Both the position numbers and the translations under genes were made by a program. DNA of 10,417 nucleotides, taken from NCBI GenBank assembly GCA_038234975.1, contig JBBSUK010000123.1:1-10417 (forward strand), in the 5' to 3' direction. Source of the stretch: Schlegelella_A sp038234975. Lineage in GTDB: Bacteria > Pseudomonadota > Gammaproteobacteria > Burkholderiales > Burkholderiaceae_C. This document shows positions 1 through 7,553 of the stretch, one piece after another. The first letter of the stretch is position 1. Each line of letters begins with the position of its first letter. Under the pieces are notes generated by a model, which made no database searches, had not been told where the DNA came from, and worked only from the letters and a program-made list of their open reading frames with translations.

Positions 1-693
1 AGCCGCGACGTCGACCGTGTAGCCGACACCGCGCACCGTGCGGATCGCATCGGCGCCGAGCTTCTTGCGCAGCTGGTGGACGTAGACCGACACCGCGTTG
101 CTCTCGATCTCTTCGCCCCAGCCGTACAGCCGGTCCTCGAGCTGCGCCCGCGAGAGGACGGCGCCCGGCCGCTGCAACAGCGCCTCGAGCACCGCGAATT
201 CGCGCGCCGACAGCAGCACCGGCGCGCCACCGAGGGTGACGGTGCGGTCGGCCGGGTCGAGGGCGAGGTCGCCGGCGGTCAGCAGCGGCGAGGCGCGGCC
301 GCCGTGCCGGCGCAGCACCGCGCGCATCCGCGCCAGCAGCTCGTCGAGCTCGAACGGCTTGACGAGGTAGTCGTCGGCACCGGCATCGAGCCCGGCGACG
401 CGGTCGCCGCGCGCGTCGCGGGCGGTGAGCACGATCACCGCGGTCGCGTCGCCACGGGCGCGCGCCGCGCGCAACACGTCGAGGCCGTCGCCGCGCGCCG
501 CAACGCCGGCGGCGGCGGCGCCACCGGCCGGCAGGCCCAGGTCGAGCAGCACGAGGTCGAAGCGCTCGCTCGCCAGGGTCGTCGTCGCGGCGGAGGCGTC
601 ACGGACCCAGTCGACGGCGTAGCCCTCGAGGCGCAGCGCCCGCTGCAGGCTCTCGCCGATCATCCGGTCGTCCTCGACGAGCAAGAGCCGCAT
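1..693 (-). CDS. OmpR/QseB-family DNA-binding response regulator (C-terminus cut by window edge)
   Basis: Reads on the reverse strand from ATG at 693 to the window edge: 231 codons with no stop. Only a few C-terminal residues should be missing. The protein opens MRLLLVEDD (acidic pocket D8/D9), and phosphoacceptor D51 lies in LLDLGLP. T90 (VIVLTA) and K112 (YLVKPF) complete the receiver switch residues. The rest, about 130-231, is an OmpR-type winged helix ending in the typical LRKKLG...IRTVRGVGYTVD segment. Known role of the family: phosphorylated by a partner histidine kinase, it binds promoter DNA in the cytoplasm. The kinase would be expected just off the left edge on the same strand, but is not visible. 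It is transcribed divergently from the TAXI-type gene 59 bases away, which it might regulate (inference). Oddity: residues 56-68 (AGGAAAAGVAARG) are an insertion of about 11 residues after the GLP motif, not normal for this family. The inducing signal cannot be read from the sequence. Confidence 0.93.
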   Translation of the reverse strand, partial: MRLLLVEDDRMIGESLQRALRLEGYAVDWVRDASAATTTLASERFDLVLLDLGLPAGGAAAAGVAARGDGLDVLRAARARGDATAVIVLTARDARGDRVAGLDAGADDYLVKPFELDELLARMRAVLRRHGGRASPLLTAGDLALDPADRTVTLGGAPVLLSAREFAVLEALLQRPGAVLSRAQLEDRLYGWGEEIESNAVSVYVHQLRKKLGADAIRTVRGVGYTVDVAA

Positions 694-707
694 GCGGGTC
701 AGGATAG

Positions 708-719
708 CGCCGGCCGGCG
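708..719. promoter_or_regulatory. 12-bp perfect palindrome in the divergent intergenic gap
   Basis: CGCCGGCCGGCG is its own reverse complement and sits in the 59-base gap between the divergent response regulator (start 693) and TAXI-type gene (start 753). The position would suit an operator acting on both genes. GC-rich DNA produces such palindromes by chance fairly often, and no convincing -35/-10 pair was found in this gap, so the call is weak. Confidence 0.22.
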
Positions 720-752
720 AGTCGACTTGGGCGCTGACCGAGAATCCGGGCC

Positions 753-2111
753 GTGAAGAACCCGCTGCGGATGACGCTCGTGTCGTCGCGCGACATGTTC
801 GCGACTGCAGCGCCATTCGTGCTGCTCGCGGTCGTGCTGCTCGTCGCCGCCTACCTGCTGCTCGACCCGGCGCCGCCGAAACGAGTCGTGCTCGCCACCG
901 GGCAGGACCAAGGCGCCTATGCCGAGTTCGGCCGTCGCTACGCCAAGGTGCTCGCCGGCTACGGCATCGAGGTCGAGCTGCGCAAGACGGCGGGCGCGGC
1001 CGAGAACCTCGACCTCCTGCACGCCGAAGGCGGCGATGTCGACATCGGCTTCGCACAGGGCGGCGCCGCGCCGGAGCGCCCGGCCGGCAGCGACGCCGAC
1101 ACCGACGACGGTCTCGTCAGCCTCGGCAGCCTGTTCTACGAGCCGGTGTGGATCTTCTACCGGCAGGACGCTGCAGAGCGGCTGGCGAAGTCGCCGAAGC
1201 TCGACGCCCTCACCCAGCTCGCCGGCTGGCGCGTCAACATCGGCGCGCCGGGCAGTGGCGTTCCGAACCTGATGGCGCGGCTGCTCGACGCCAACGCCAT
1301 GGACCCCGCCGGCCTGACGCTGCTGCGCGAGACGCAGACACCGGCGGTGGCGGCGATGCTCGAGGGCCGCATCGACGCGGTGGTGTTCGCGTCGGCACCG
1401 GAATCGCTGCTCGTGCAGATGCTGCTGCGCACGCCCGGCGTCGCCCTGTTCGACTTCGCGCAGGCCGAAGCCTATTCGCGGCGCTTCCCGTTCCTCAGCC
1501 CGGTGACGCTGCCACGCGGCGTCGTCGACCTGGCGCGCGACATTCCCGCCGCCGACATCCACCTCGTCGCGCCGACGGCGACGCTGGTCGCCAGGAAGGG
1601 CACGCATCCGGCGCTGATCCAGCTCTTCGTCGAGGCCGCGCAGCAGGTGCATGGCGGTTCCGGCTGGTTCCAGAAGAAGGGCGACTTCCCGACGCCGAGG
1701 AACACCGAGCGCCCGCTGGCCAAGGATGCGCAGCGCTATTACACGAGCGGGCCGCCGGTGCTGCAGCGCTACCTGCCGTTCTGGCTCGCCAACCTCGTCG
1801 ACCGGATGTGGCCGCTCATCCTCGCCATCGCCGCGGCGCTGATCCCGCTGTCGCGCGTGCTGCCGCCGCTCTACACGTTCCGCGTGCGCTCGCGCATCTT
1901 CCGCTGGTACCGCCAGCTGCGCGACATCGAGGACGCGATCGGCAAGCGGCCGACCGACGAGTTGCTGCGCGAGCTCGACGAGGTCGAGTCGCATGTCGAG
2001 CACGTGAGCGTGCCGCTCAGCTACGCCGACGAGCTCTACTCGCTGCGCACCCACATCCACATGGTGGCGGCGCGACTGCGCGGCGCCGAGCCGGCGATGG
2101 CCGCGTCGTGA
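753..2111 (+). CDS. TAXI-family (TRAP-type) solute-binding protein, membrane anchored at both ends
   Basis: 452 aa from GTG at 753. A weak GAGAA lies about 8 bases upstream, and the in-frame ATG at 771 is an alternative start that loses only six residues. Residues about 20-40 (FVLLAVVLLVAAYLLL) form an uncleaved-looking membrane helix. Residues about 45-335 are a periplasmic binding domain of the NMT1/TAXI type: VVLATGQDQGAYAEFGRRYAKVL at the start, then DVDIGFAQGG, FYEPVWIFYR and INIGAPGSG-like VNIGAPGSGV. A second hydrophobic segment begins near 354 (PLILAIAAALIPLS), followed by a charged, helical, probably cytoplasmic tail to 452. Classical TAXI proteins deliver small organic acids or amino acids to a TRAP permease, but no DctM/DctQ-like permease gene is present here. 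The two-anchor architecture suggests a fixed sensor or tethered receptor rather than a free periplasmic protein (inference). The stop overlaps the start of the next gene, so the two are probably translationally coupled. The ligand is unknown. Confidence 0.88.
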   Translation: MKNPLRMTLVSSRDMFATAAPFVLLAVVLLVAAYLLLDPAPPKRVVLATGQDQGAYAEFGRRYAKVLAGYGIEVELRKTAGAAENLDLLHAEGGDVDIGFAQGGAAPERPAGSDADTDDGLVSLGSLFYEPVWIFYRQDAAERLAKSPKLDALTQLAGWRVNIGAPGSGVPNLMARLLDANAMDPAGLTLLRETQTPAVAAMLEGRIDAVVFASAPESLLVQMLLRTPGVALFDFAQAEAYSRRFPFLSPVTLPRGVVDLARDIPAADIHLVAPTATLVARKGTHPALIQLFVEAAQQVHGGSGWFQKKGDFPTPRNTERPLAKDAQRYYTSGPPVLQRYLPFWLANLVDRMWPLILAIAAALIPLSRVLPPLYTFRVRSRIFRWYRQLRDIEDAIGKRPTDELLRELDEVESHVEHVSVPLSYADELYSLRTHIHMVAARLRGAEPAMAAS

Positions 2112-3460
2112 ACACGCCGCCGCGCGCGTCGGGGCGTCCGCGGGTCCTCGTCATCGGCTGCGGTTTCGGCGGCATCGAGGCGGTTCGTGCGCTCTCCAGG
2201 GCCGCCGTCGAGATCATCCTCGTCGATCGCACCAACCACCACCTGTTCCAGCCGCTGCTCTACCAGGTCGCGACGGCGGGGCTGTCGGCGCCGTCGGTGA
2301 GCGCGCCCATACGGCACGTGCTGCGGCGCCAGACCCGGCGCGGCAACCTGACGATCCTCAAGGCCGAGGTATGCGGCATCGACGTCGCCTCGCGCACCGT
2401 CTCGCTCGACGGCGGCGGCCGGATCGACTGGGATCACCTCATCGTCGCCGCCGGTGCCACGCACAGCTATTTCGGTCACGACGAGTGGGAGCCGCACGCG
2501 CCGGGACTCAAGACGCTCGCCGACGCCTTCGTCATCCGCTCGCGCATGGTCGGCGCGTTCGAGCGGGCGGAACGCGAAGGCGACGCGGCGATGGACGAGG
2601 GATGGCTGACCTTCGTCGTCATCGGCGGCGGACCGACCGGCGTCGAGATGGCCGGCACGATGAGCGAGATCGCGCGCCACACGCTGAAGGACGAGTTCCG
2701 TCGCATCGACCCGACGCGTTCTCGCGTCATCCTGCTCGAAGGCGGCGGTCGCATCCTGACGAGCTTCGCGCCGGTGCTGTCTGGCAAGGCGCACGCAGAA
2801 CTGGAGCGGCTCGGCGTCGACGTGCGGACCGGCGCCAAGGTCGTGGGCATCGACGCCGAAGGTGTGCGCTACGACAGCAGCGACGGGCCGGTGCGCATCG
2901 CGGCGCGAACGGTGGTCTGGGCGGCCGGTGTCGCCGGCTCGCCGCTCGGCGCCGACATCGCGCACGCGACGGGCGCGACGCTCGACAAGTCCGGCCGCGT
3001 CGCCGTCGAACCCGACCTGTCGGTGCCGGGCCTTCCCCAAGTCTCGGTCATCGGCGACCTGGCGCAGGCCAGGAGCTACCCGCCGCAAGGCGAGCCGACA
3101 CCGGTACCCGGCGTGAGCCCCGCGGCGAAGCAGATGGGTCGCGCCGCCGCAGCCAACGTGCTGCGGCGCATCGCCGGCAAGCCGACGCTGCCGTTTCGCT
3201 ACCGCGACTACGGCAATCTCGCCACGGTCGGCCGCAAGTCGGCGATCGTCGAGCTCGAGGTGCCCGTCGTCGGCGCGGTCCGCTTCTCGGGTTTCCCGGC
3301 CTGGCTGTTCTGGCTCTTCGCCCACATCTGGTTCCTGATCGGCTTTCGCAGCCGCATCGTCGTGATGGTCGACTGGGCGTGGGCTTACTTCACGTACGAG
3401 CGCGGCGCTCGGGTGGTGGCGGAGCCACCGCGACCGTCGGAGCGCGCCTCCACTCCCTAG
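2108..3460 (+). CDS. ndh: Type II NADH:quinone oxidoreductase (NDH-2), FAD-dependent
   Basis: 450 aa from GTG at 2108, which overlaps the preceding stop as GTGA. The reading frame is open well upstream, so the start rests on the position of the first dinucleotide-binding fold. Residues 13-22 (VLVIGCGFGG) form the N-terminal FAD-binding Rossmann motif. Residues 170-180 (VVIGGGPTGVE, with E180) form the second, NAD(P)H-binding motif. VSVIGDLAQ near 312-320 is the conserved FAD-contact segment, and AAKQMGRAAAANV follows. The C-terminus (PAWLFWLFAHIWFLIGFRSR, then VDWAWAYFTYERGARV) is the amphipathic/hydrophobic membrane-association region typical of NDH-2. Known role: a single-subunit, non-proton-pumping dehydrogenase on the inner face of the cytoplasmic membrane that passes electrons from NADH to quinone. 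Length fits the family (about 400-450 aa). The coupling to a TAXI-type protein is unusual, and I cannot assign a joint function. A related flavin disulfide-type oxidoreductase is less likely, because no redox-active CxxxxC motif is visible. Confidence 0.92.
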   Translation: MNTPPRASGRPRVLVIGCGFGGIEAVRALSRAAVEIILVDRTNHHLFQPLLYQVATAGLSAPSVSAPIRHVLRRQTRRGNLTILKAEVCGIDVASRTVSLDGGGRIDWDHLIVAAGATHSYFGHDEWEPHAPGLKTLADAFVIRSRMVGAFERAEREGDAAMDEGWLTFVVIGGGPTGVEMAGTMSEIARHTLKDEFRRIDPTRSRVILLEGGGRILTSFAPVLSGKAHAELERLGVDVRTGAKVVGIDAEGVRYDSSDGPVRIAARTVVWAAGVAGSPLGADIAHATGATLDKSGRVAVEPDLSVPGLPQVSVIGDLAQARSYPPQGEPTPVPGVSPAAKQMGRAAAANVLRRIAGKPTLPFRYRDYGNLATVGRKSAIVELEVPVVGAVRFSGFPAWLFWLFAHIWFLIGFRSRIVVMVDWAWAYFTYERGARVVAEPPRPSERASTP

Positions 3461-3472
3461 AATTCCGCCGCA

Positions 3473-6208
3473 GTGCCGACGCTTCCCGAGCAGCTCGCCC
3501 GCCAGCAGATCGACACCCTGCTCACGGCCGCAGGCTGGGCGGTTCAGGACTACACGGCGTACTCGCCCACCACCGCCCGCGGCATCGCGCTGCGCGAGGT
3601 ACCGCTCAAGAGCGGCCGCTGCGACTACCTGCTCCTCGTCGACCGCGTGCCGCTGGGCGTCATCGAAGCCAAGCGCGCGGGAACGCTGCTCGCGGGCGTG
3701 GCCGAGCAATCGGCGCACTACGCCGCCGGCCTCCCCGCGTTCTTCAAGGTCGAGGCGGCGCAACTGGCTTTCGCCTACGAATCGACCGGCACCGAAACCT
3801 TCTTTCGCGACGCACGCGACCCGGCCCCTCGCTCGCGCGCCGTCTTCGCCTTCCACCGACCCGAGACGCTCGCAGCCTGGGCCGCCGAACCCGATACGCT
3901 GCGCGCACGCCTTGCCAACCTCCCACCGCTCGACCCGATCCGCATGCGCGACTGCCAGGTCGAGGCCGTGACCCACCTCGACGCATCGCTCGCCGAAGAC
4001 CGCCCGCGCGCGTTGGTACAGATGGCCACCGGCTCCGGCAAGACCTACACCGCCATCACTGCGATCTACCGGCTGTTGCGCCACGCGAAAGCACGTCGCG
4101 TGCTTTTCCTCGTCGACCGCGGCAACCTCGGCACGGGCGCGCTGCGCGAGTTCAACGACTACGTCGCGCCCGACGACGGCCGCAAGTTCACCGAGCTCTA
4201 CAACGTGCAGCTCATGCAGAACAACCACTTCGACGAGGTCTGCAAGGTCACGGTCTGCACCATCCAGCGCATGTACTCGATGCTTCGCGGCGACGCCGAG
4301 ATGGCCGACGAGCTCGACGAGCACTCGAGCTTCGAGCTCGCCGCCGACGGCCGCCCGAAAGACGTGGCCTACAACCCGCGCCTGCCGATCGAGACGTTCG
4401 ACTTCATCGTCACCGACGAGTGCCATCGCAGCATCTACCACCTGTGGCGGCAGGTGCTCGAATACTTCGACGCCCACCTGATCGGCCTCACCGCCACGCC
4501 ATCGAAGCAGACGATCGGCTTCTTCAACGGCAACCTCGTCATGGAGTACAGCCACGAGCGCGCCGTGGCCGACCACGTCAACGTCGGCTACGACGTCTGG
4601 CGCATCAAGACCGAGGTGAGCGAGCGCGGCGGCAGGGTGGAAGCCGGCTACCACGTCGACCGCCGAAACCGGGCCGACCGCGCCACGCGCTGGGAGCAGC
4701 TCGACGAAGACCTGGAGTACGAGGCGCGCCAGCTCGACCGCAGCGTCGTCGTGCCGAGCCAGATCCGCACCGCGCTCGAGGCCTTCAAGGCGGCGCTGCC
4801 CACGCTCTTTCCCAGCCGGGCGATGGTGCCCAAGACGCTCGTCTTCGCCAAGGACGACAGCCACGCCGAAGACATCGTGCGCATCGCCCGCGAGGTGTTC
4901 GGCCGCGGCAACGACTTCTGCAAGAAGATCACCTACATGAGCTACGACCCGGCCACGAAGCAGCGCGAGAAGCCCGAGACGATGATCGCCACCTTCCGCA
5001 ACAGCCCGGCCACGCGCATCGCCGTCACGGTCGACATGATCGCCACCGGCACCGACATCAAGCCGCTCGAATGCCTGGTGTTCCTGCGCGACGTCAAGAG
5101 CCGCGCCTACTTCGAGCAGATGAAGGGGCGCGGCACGCGCACCGTGAGCCCCACCGAGCTGCAGGCCGTGAGCGGTGCCGACGCCAAGGCGAAGACGCAT
5201 TTCGTGATCGTCGACGCTGTCGGCGTGTGCGAGAGCGACAAGACCGACAGCCGACCGATGGAGAGGAAGCCCGGCGTCTCGTTCGACAAGCTCATGCTCG
5301 GCCTCGCCTTCGGCCAGCGCGACGACGACGCGCTGCTGAGCCTGGCCAACCGCCTCGCCCGGCTCGAGCGCGAGCTGGAGCCGGCGCAGCGAAAGGAAGT
5401 CGTCGACGCCTGCGGCCAGTCGCTCGGCGAACTGACGAACCGCCTGCTCGACGCCACCGACCTCGACCGCATCGCCCGCCACGCCGAGACCATCGGCGCC
5501 GCGCCCGAAGCGGCGAAGGCAGCGCTCGTCGGCATCGCCTGCCAGCCGTTCGACGACCCGGCGCTGCGCAACACGCTCTCCGGCCTGAAGCGAGACGCCG
5601 AGCAGACCATCGACACCGTGACGCAGGACGTGGTGCTCGAAAGCGGGCTCGATGCCGCCGCGAAGGAGCGTGCGCAAGGCTTCACGCGCGACTTCCGCAC
5701 CTGGATCGAGCAGCACCGGGCCGAGATCGAGGCGCTGCAGATCCTCTACAGCCGTCCCTACAGGAAGCGCCTGAGCGAAGACGCGCTGAAGGACCTGGAG
5801 GCCAAGCTCGCGCACAGCCCCGGCCACTTCACGCCCGACGGCCTGTGGCACGCCTTCGAGATCGCCGACGGCAAGGCGGTGAAGCGCAAGCCCGGCTTCG
5901 TGCCCCGCTTCACCGACCTCGTGAGCCTGGTGCGCTTCGCGTGGCAGCAGGAGCCGACGCTGGAGCCGTTCGAAGACCACGTGACGAGCCGCTTCGACGC
6001 CTGGCGCTCGGCGAAACAGCAGCAGGGAACCGCTTTCAGCGAAGAAGAGCAAGCGTGGCTGAACCGCATGCGCGATGCCATCGCCGCGAGCGGCAGCGTG
6101 GACCGCGACTACTTCCAGAGCGCCAACGAACTGGGGCCGGTGTATCGGGTGTTCGGGGAGCGGCTGTGGCCGTTGATGGATGAATTGAACGTGGCGTTGG
6201 TGGGATGA
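3473..6208 (+). CDS. hsdR: Type I restriction endonuclease subunit R (EcoEI-like)
   Basis: 911 aa. GTG at 3473 is the only usable start, because the frame is closed by the TAG at 3458-3460 just upstream; no good ribosome site is visible. The N-terminal nuclease has D51 (GRCDYLL), E65 and K67 (GVIEAKR), a PD-(D/E)xK active site. The translocase follows: Walker A ATGSGKT at 185-191, Walker B/motif II DECH at 315-318, motif III GLTATP at 338-343, the VDMIATGTDI segment near 521-530, and motif VI QMKGRGTR at 549-556. Residues about 600-905 are the helical C-terminal region expected in the EcoEI branch, which docks onto the methylase. Known role: with HsdS and HsdM it forms the complex that translocates DNA and cuts far from unmethylated sites. 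All key residues are intact, so the enzyme looks active. It begins 12 bases after ndh and overlaps hsdS by ATGA. Its promoter is not visible and may lie inside ndh. Confidence 0.96.
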   Translation: MPTLPEQLARQQIDTLLTAAGWAVQDYTAYSPTTARGIALREVPLKSGRCDYLLLVDRVPLGVIEAKRAGTLLAGVAEQSAHYAAGLPAFFKVEAAQLAFAYESTGTETFFRDARDPAPRSRAVFAFHRPETLAAWAAEPDTLRARLANLPPLDPIRMRDCQVEAVTHLDASLAEDRPRALVQMATGSGKTYTAITAIYRLLRHAKARRVLFLVDRGNLGTGALREFNDYVAPDDGRKFTELYNVQLMQNNHFDEVCKVTVCTIQRMYSMLRGDAEMADELDEHSSFELAADGRPKDVAYNPRLPIETFDFIVTDECHRSIYHLWRQVLEYFDAHLIGLTATPSKQTIGFFNGNLVMEYSHERAVADHVNVGYDVWRIKTEVSERGGRVEAGYHVDRRNRADRATRWEQLDEDLEYEARQLDRSVVVPSQIRTALEAFKAALPTLFPSRAMVPKTLVFAKDDSHAEDIVRIAREVFGRGNDFCKKITYMSYDPATKQREKPETMIATFRNSPATRIAVTVDMIATGTDIKPLECLVFLRDVKSRAYFEQMKGRGTRTVSPTELQAVSGADAKAKTHFVIVDAVGVCESDKTDSRPMERKPGVSFDKLMLGLAFGQRDDDALLSLANRLARLERELEPAQRKEVVDACGQSLGELTNRLLDATDLDRIARHAETIGAAPEAAKAALVGIACQPFDDPALRNTLSGLKRDAEQTIDTVTQDVVLESGLDAAAKERAQGFTRDFRTWIEQHRAEIEALQILYSRPYRKRLSEDALKDLEAKLAHSPGHFTPDGLWHAFEIADGKAVKRKPGFVPRFTDLVSLVRFAWQQEPTLEPFEDHVTSRFDAWRSAKQQQGTAFSEEEQAWLNRMRDAIAASGSVDRDYFQSANELGPVYRVFGERLWPLMDELNVALVG

Positions 6209-7452
6209 CGACCCGGTTAGCCGACGCGGCAGACATCGTCAGAGGCGTTGCATTCGCTAAAGATGACAAGCGGCACGAACCCCGCGAAGGGCTCATCGCG
6301 TGCCTCAGGACAACGAACGTTCAGCGCCTCGTGGAATGGGACGATCTCTGGTTTATTCCGGAGCAAGCGGCCAAGCGTTCAGATCAGATCGTCCGCGCCG
6401 GCGATATCTTGATTTCAACGGCCAACAGCTATGAACTCGTCGGCAAGGTTGCGATCGTCGGGACGATGCCGTACCGCGCCACGCTCGGCGCGTTCATATC
6501 TCTCATTCGACCGAAACCGCATGTCAACGCAAGTTACCTGTACTACCAACTCACCACCCACGACGTTCAGTCCGCTATTCGATCCTGCGCATCAACGACG
6601 ACGAACATCTCCAATGTATCGACAAAGAAGCTCGCGACGATTCCCGTCATCTTGCCCGACCTGGAGACGCAGGCGACGACCGTCACCTACCTCGACGAAC
6701 AACTCTCCCGCCTCGACGCCAGCGTGTCCGCGCTGCTGCGCGCGCAAGCCAACCTCAAGCGCTACCGCGCCAGCGTGCTCAAGGCCGCCTGCGAAGGCCG
6801 CTTGGTTTCGGGGAGCTTGGAGACCTTCCGTGGCGAAGGCGACTCGGATCTGCCCGCTGGATGGCGATGGACAACGCTCGGCCAGATAAGCAAACTCGTT
6901 CGAAACGGATACGCCGGAAAACCTGAAGGCATCACCGGTGTCCGAATATTTCGGATCAGTGCGGTTCGTCCACTGGCAATCGACGTAGGTGACGTTCGCT
7001 ACTTACCCGGGGAACCAAAGGACTACGCTGGCGATCTCGTCGCTGCTGGCGATCTCTTGTTCACGCGATACAACGGAAGCAGGGAGTTCGTTGGTGTGTG
7101 CGCTGTGGTTCCTCCGATGGCTGAGCAGACCGCGCACCCCGACAAGCTGGTCAAAGTCCGAGTCGTTCCAAGCCTTGCGGTGCCACAGTTCGTGGCCCTC
7201 ATGGCTTCTTCCGGAACGTCAAGGAAGCACATCGAAACCGTGATGCGTACGACCGCAGGGCAATCAGGAATTTCGGGCGGTGATCTCAAGTCGATGCCCA
7301 TGCCGCTGCCACCCCTCGCCGAACAAAACCGCATCGTCGCCGAAGCCGACCGCCGCCTCTCCCTGATCCGCGCCACCGAAGCGCAGGTCGCCGCCAACCT
7401 CGCCCGCGCGAAGCGCCTGCGCCAGTCGATCCTGCAGGCGGCCTTCTCTTGA
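6205..7452 (+). CDS. hsdS: Type I restriction-modification specificity subunit S
   Basis: 415 aa from ATG at 6205, overlapping the hsdR stop as ATGA. It has the usual two-fold architecture. Target recognition domain 1 is residues 1-149. The first helical conserved region runs from L150 (LPDLETQATTVTYLDEQLSR) to about 200 and ends LKAACEGRLV. Domain 2 starts near L216 (LPAGWRWTTLGQIS). The second helical region runs from M366 (MPLPPLAEQNRIVAEADRRL) to the end, RLRQSILQAAFS. The two helical regions resemble each other (LKRYRASVLKAA against AKRLRQSILQAA). HsdS selects the bipartite target and bridges HsdM and HsdR; the target itself cannot be predicted by eye. Base composition is mosaic. A hand count gives 31 G/C in 60 bases at 6901-6960 (domain 2) against 46 in 60 at 7381-7440 (helical region 2), in keeping with recognition domains acquired by recombination. 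No truncation or frameshift is seen. Confidence 0.95.
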   Translation: MTTRLADAADIVRGVAFAKDDKRHEPREGLIACLRTTNVQRLVEWDDLWFIPEQAAKRSDQIVRAGDILISTANSYELVGKVAIVGTMPYRATLGAFISLIRPKPHVNASYLYYQLTTHDVQSAIRSCASTTTNISNVSTKKLATIPVILPDLETQATTVTYLDEQLSRLDASVSALLRAQANLKRYRASVLKAACEGRLVSGSLETFRGEGDSDLPAGWRWTTLGQISKLVRNGYAGKPEGITGVRIFRISAVRPLAIDVGDVRYLPGEPKDYAGDLVAAGDLLFTRYNGSREFVGVCAVVPPMAEQTAHPDKLVKVRVVPSLAVPQFVALMASSGTSRKHIETVMRTTAGQSGISGGDLKSMPMPLPPLAEQNRIVAEADRRLSLIRATEAQVAANLARAKRLRQSILQAAFS

Positions 7453-7470
7453 CCGACAGCGTGGATTCCT

Positions 7471-7495
7471 GAGCGCCTCGCGCTCCACCAAGTGG
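7471..7495 (+). terminator. Two adjacent short hairpins after hsdS (possible weak terminator or attenuator)
   Basis: GAGCGC-CTC-GCGCTC (7471-7485) is a perfect 6-bp stem with a 3-base loop. It is followed by CCAC-CAA-GTGG (7485-7495), a 4-bp stem sharing one base with it. They lie 18 bases after the hsdS stop and just before the promoter-like sequence at 7502. There is no T-run, so this is not a standard intrinsic terminator. It may slow or stop the hsdRS transcript, or may be chance in GC-rich DNA. Confidence 0.25.
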
Positions 7496-7501
7496 GTTCC
7501 G

Positions 7502-7531
7502 TTGACTGAATGTAGCTCCAGACGCTACATT
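7502..7531 (+). promoter_or_regulatory. Candidate sigma70-type promoter for the wHTH-MNT / HEPN / hsdM unit
   Basis: TTGACT at 7502-7507 matches five of six bases of the -35 consensus. TACATT at 7526-7531 matches four of six of the -10 consensus, with an 18-base spacer. Transcription would begin near 7538-7539, at or next to the GTG start codon. It lies in the only real intergenic gap of the restriction locus and in an AT-richer stretch than its surroundings. The -10 box sits inside the right arm of the first inverted repeat, so a protein bound there would block polymerase. Predicted by eye only. Confidence 0.45.
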
Positions 7532-7553
7532 CGTAGCCGTGGAAGCTACATCC
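7508..7553. promoter_or_regulatory. Candidate double operator: two GTAGC/GCTAC dyads 21 bp apart
   Basis: The first dyad is GAATGTAGC (7508-7516), 7 bases, then GCTACATTC (7524-7532): a perfect 9-bp inverted repeat. The second dyad is GTAGC (7533-7537), 7 bases, then GCTAC (7545-7549). The dyad centres are at 7520 and 7541, 21 bp apart, about two helical turns, so two dimers could sit on one face of the DNA. The right arms read GCTACATTC and GCTACATCC, giving a half-site consensus GCTACATYC. The element covers the -10 box and the GTG start codon at 7539. The neighbouring winged-helix protein is the natural candidate ligand (inference). I did not notice this dyad elsewhere in the window. Confidence 0.6.

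Noticed and set aside
692..2107. A plus-strand open frame running upstream from ndh through the TAXI gene, which could suggest a much longer NDH protein
   Set aside because: The extra part is Arg/Ala-rich shadow sequence in another frame of the TAXI gene. The real protein begins just before the Rossmann motif, at GTG 2108.
3458..3475. ndh and hsdR lie in the same frame, separated by a single TAG and four codons, hinting at a readthrough fusion
   Set aside because: Both proteins are complete families with their normal termini, and shared frame happens one time in three by chance. There is no readthrough signal.
2036..6052. A 1338-codon open frame on the minus strand, antisense to ndh and hsdR
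   Set aside because: GC-rich coding DNA commonly leaves long open antisense frames. The translation is repetitive in Arg, Ala, Val, Asp and His, has no recognisable domain, and spans two confirmed genes.
2371..6183. A 1270-codon plus-strand frame across ndh and hsdR
   Set aside because: It is an out-of-frame Arg/Ala-rich shadow of two clear genes and has no domain.
7453..7538. A possible attachment site, tRNA fragment or small RNA gene in the hsdS to wHTH-MNT gap
   Set aside because: No tRNA-like fold, no second copy of the sequence and no integrase were seen. The structure present is explained by short hairpins, a promoter and dyad operators.
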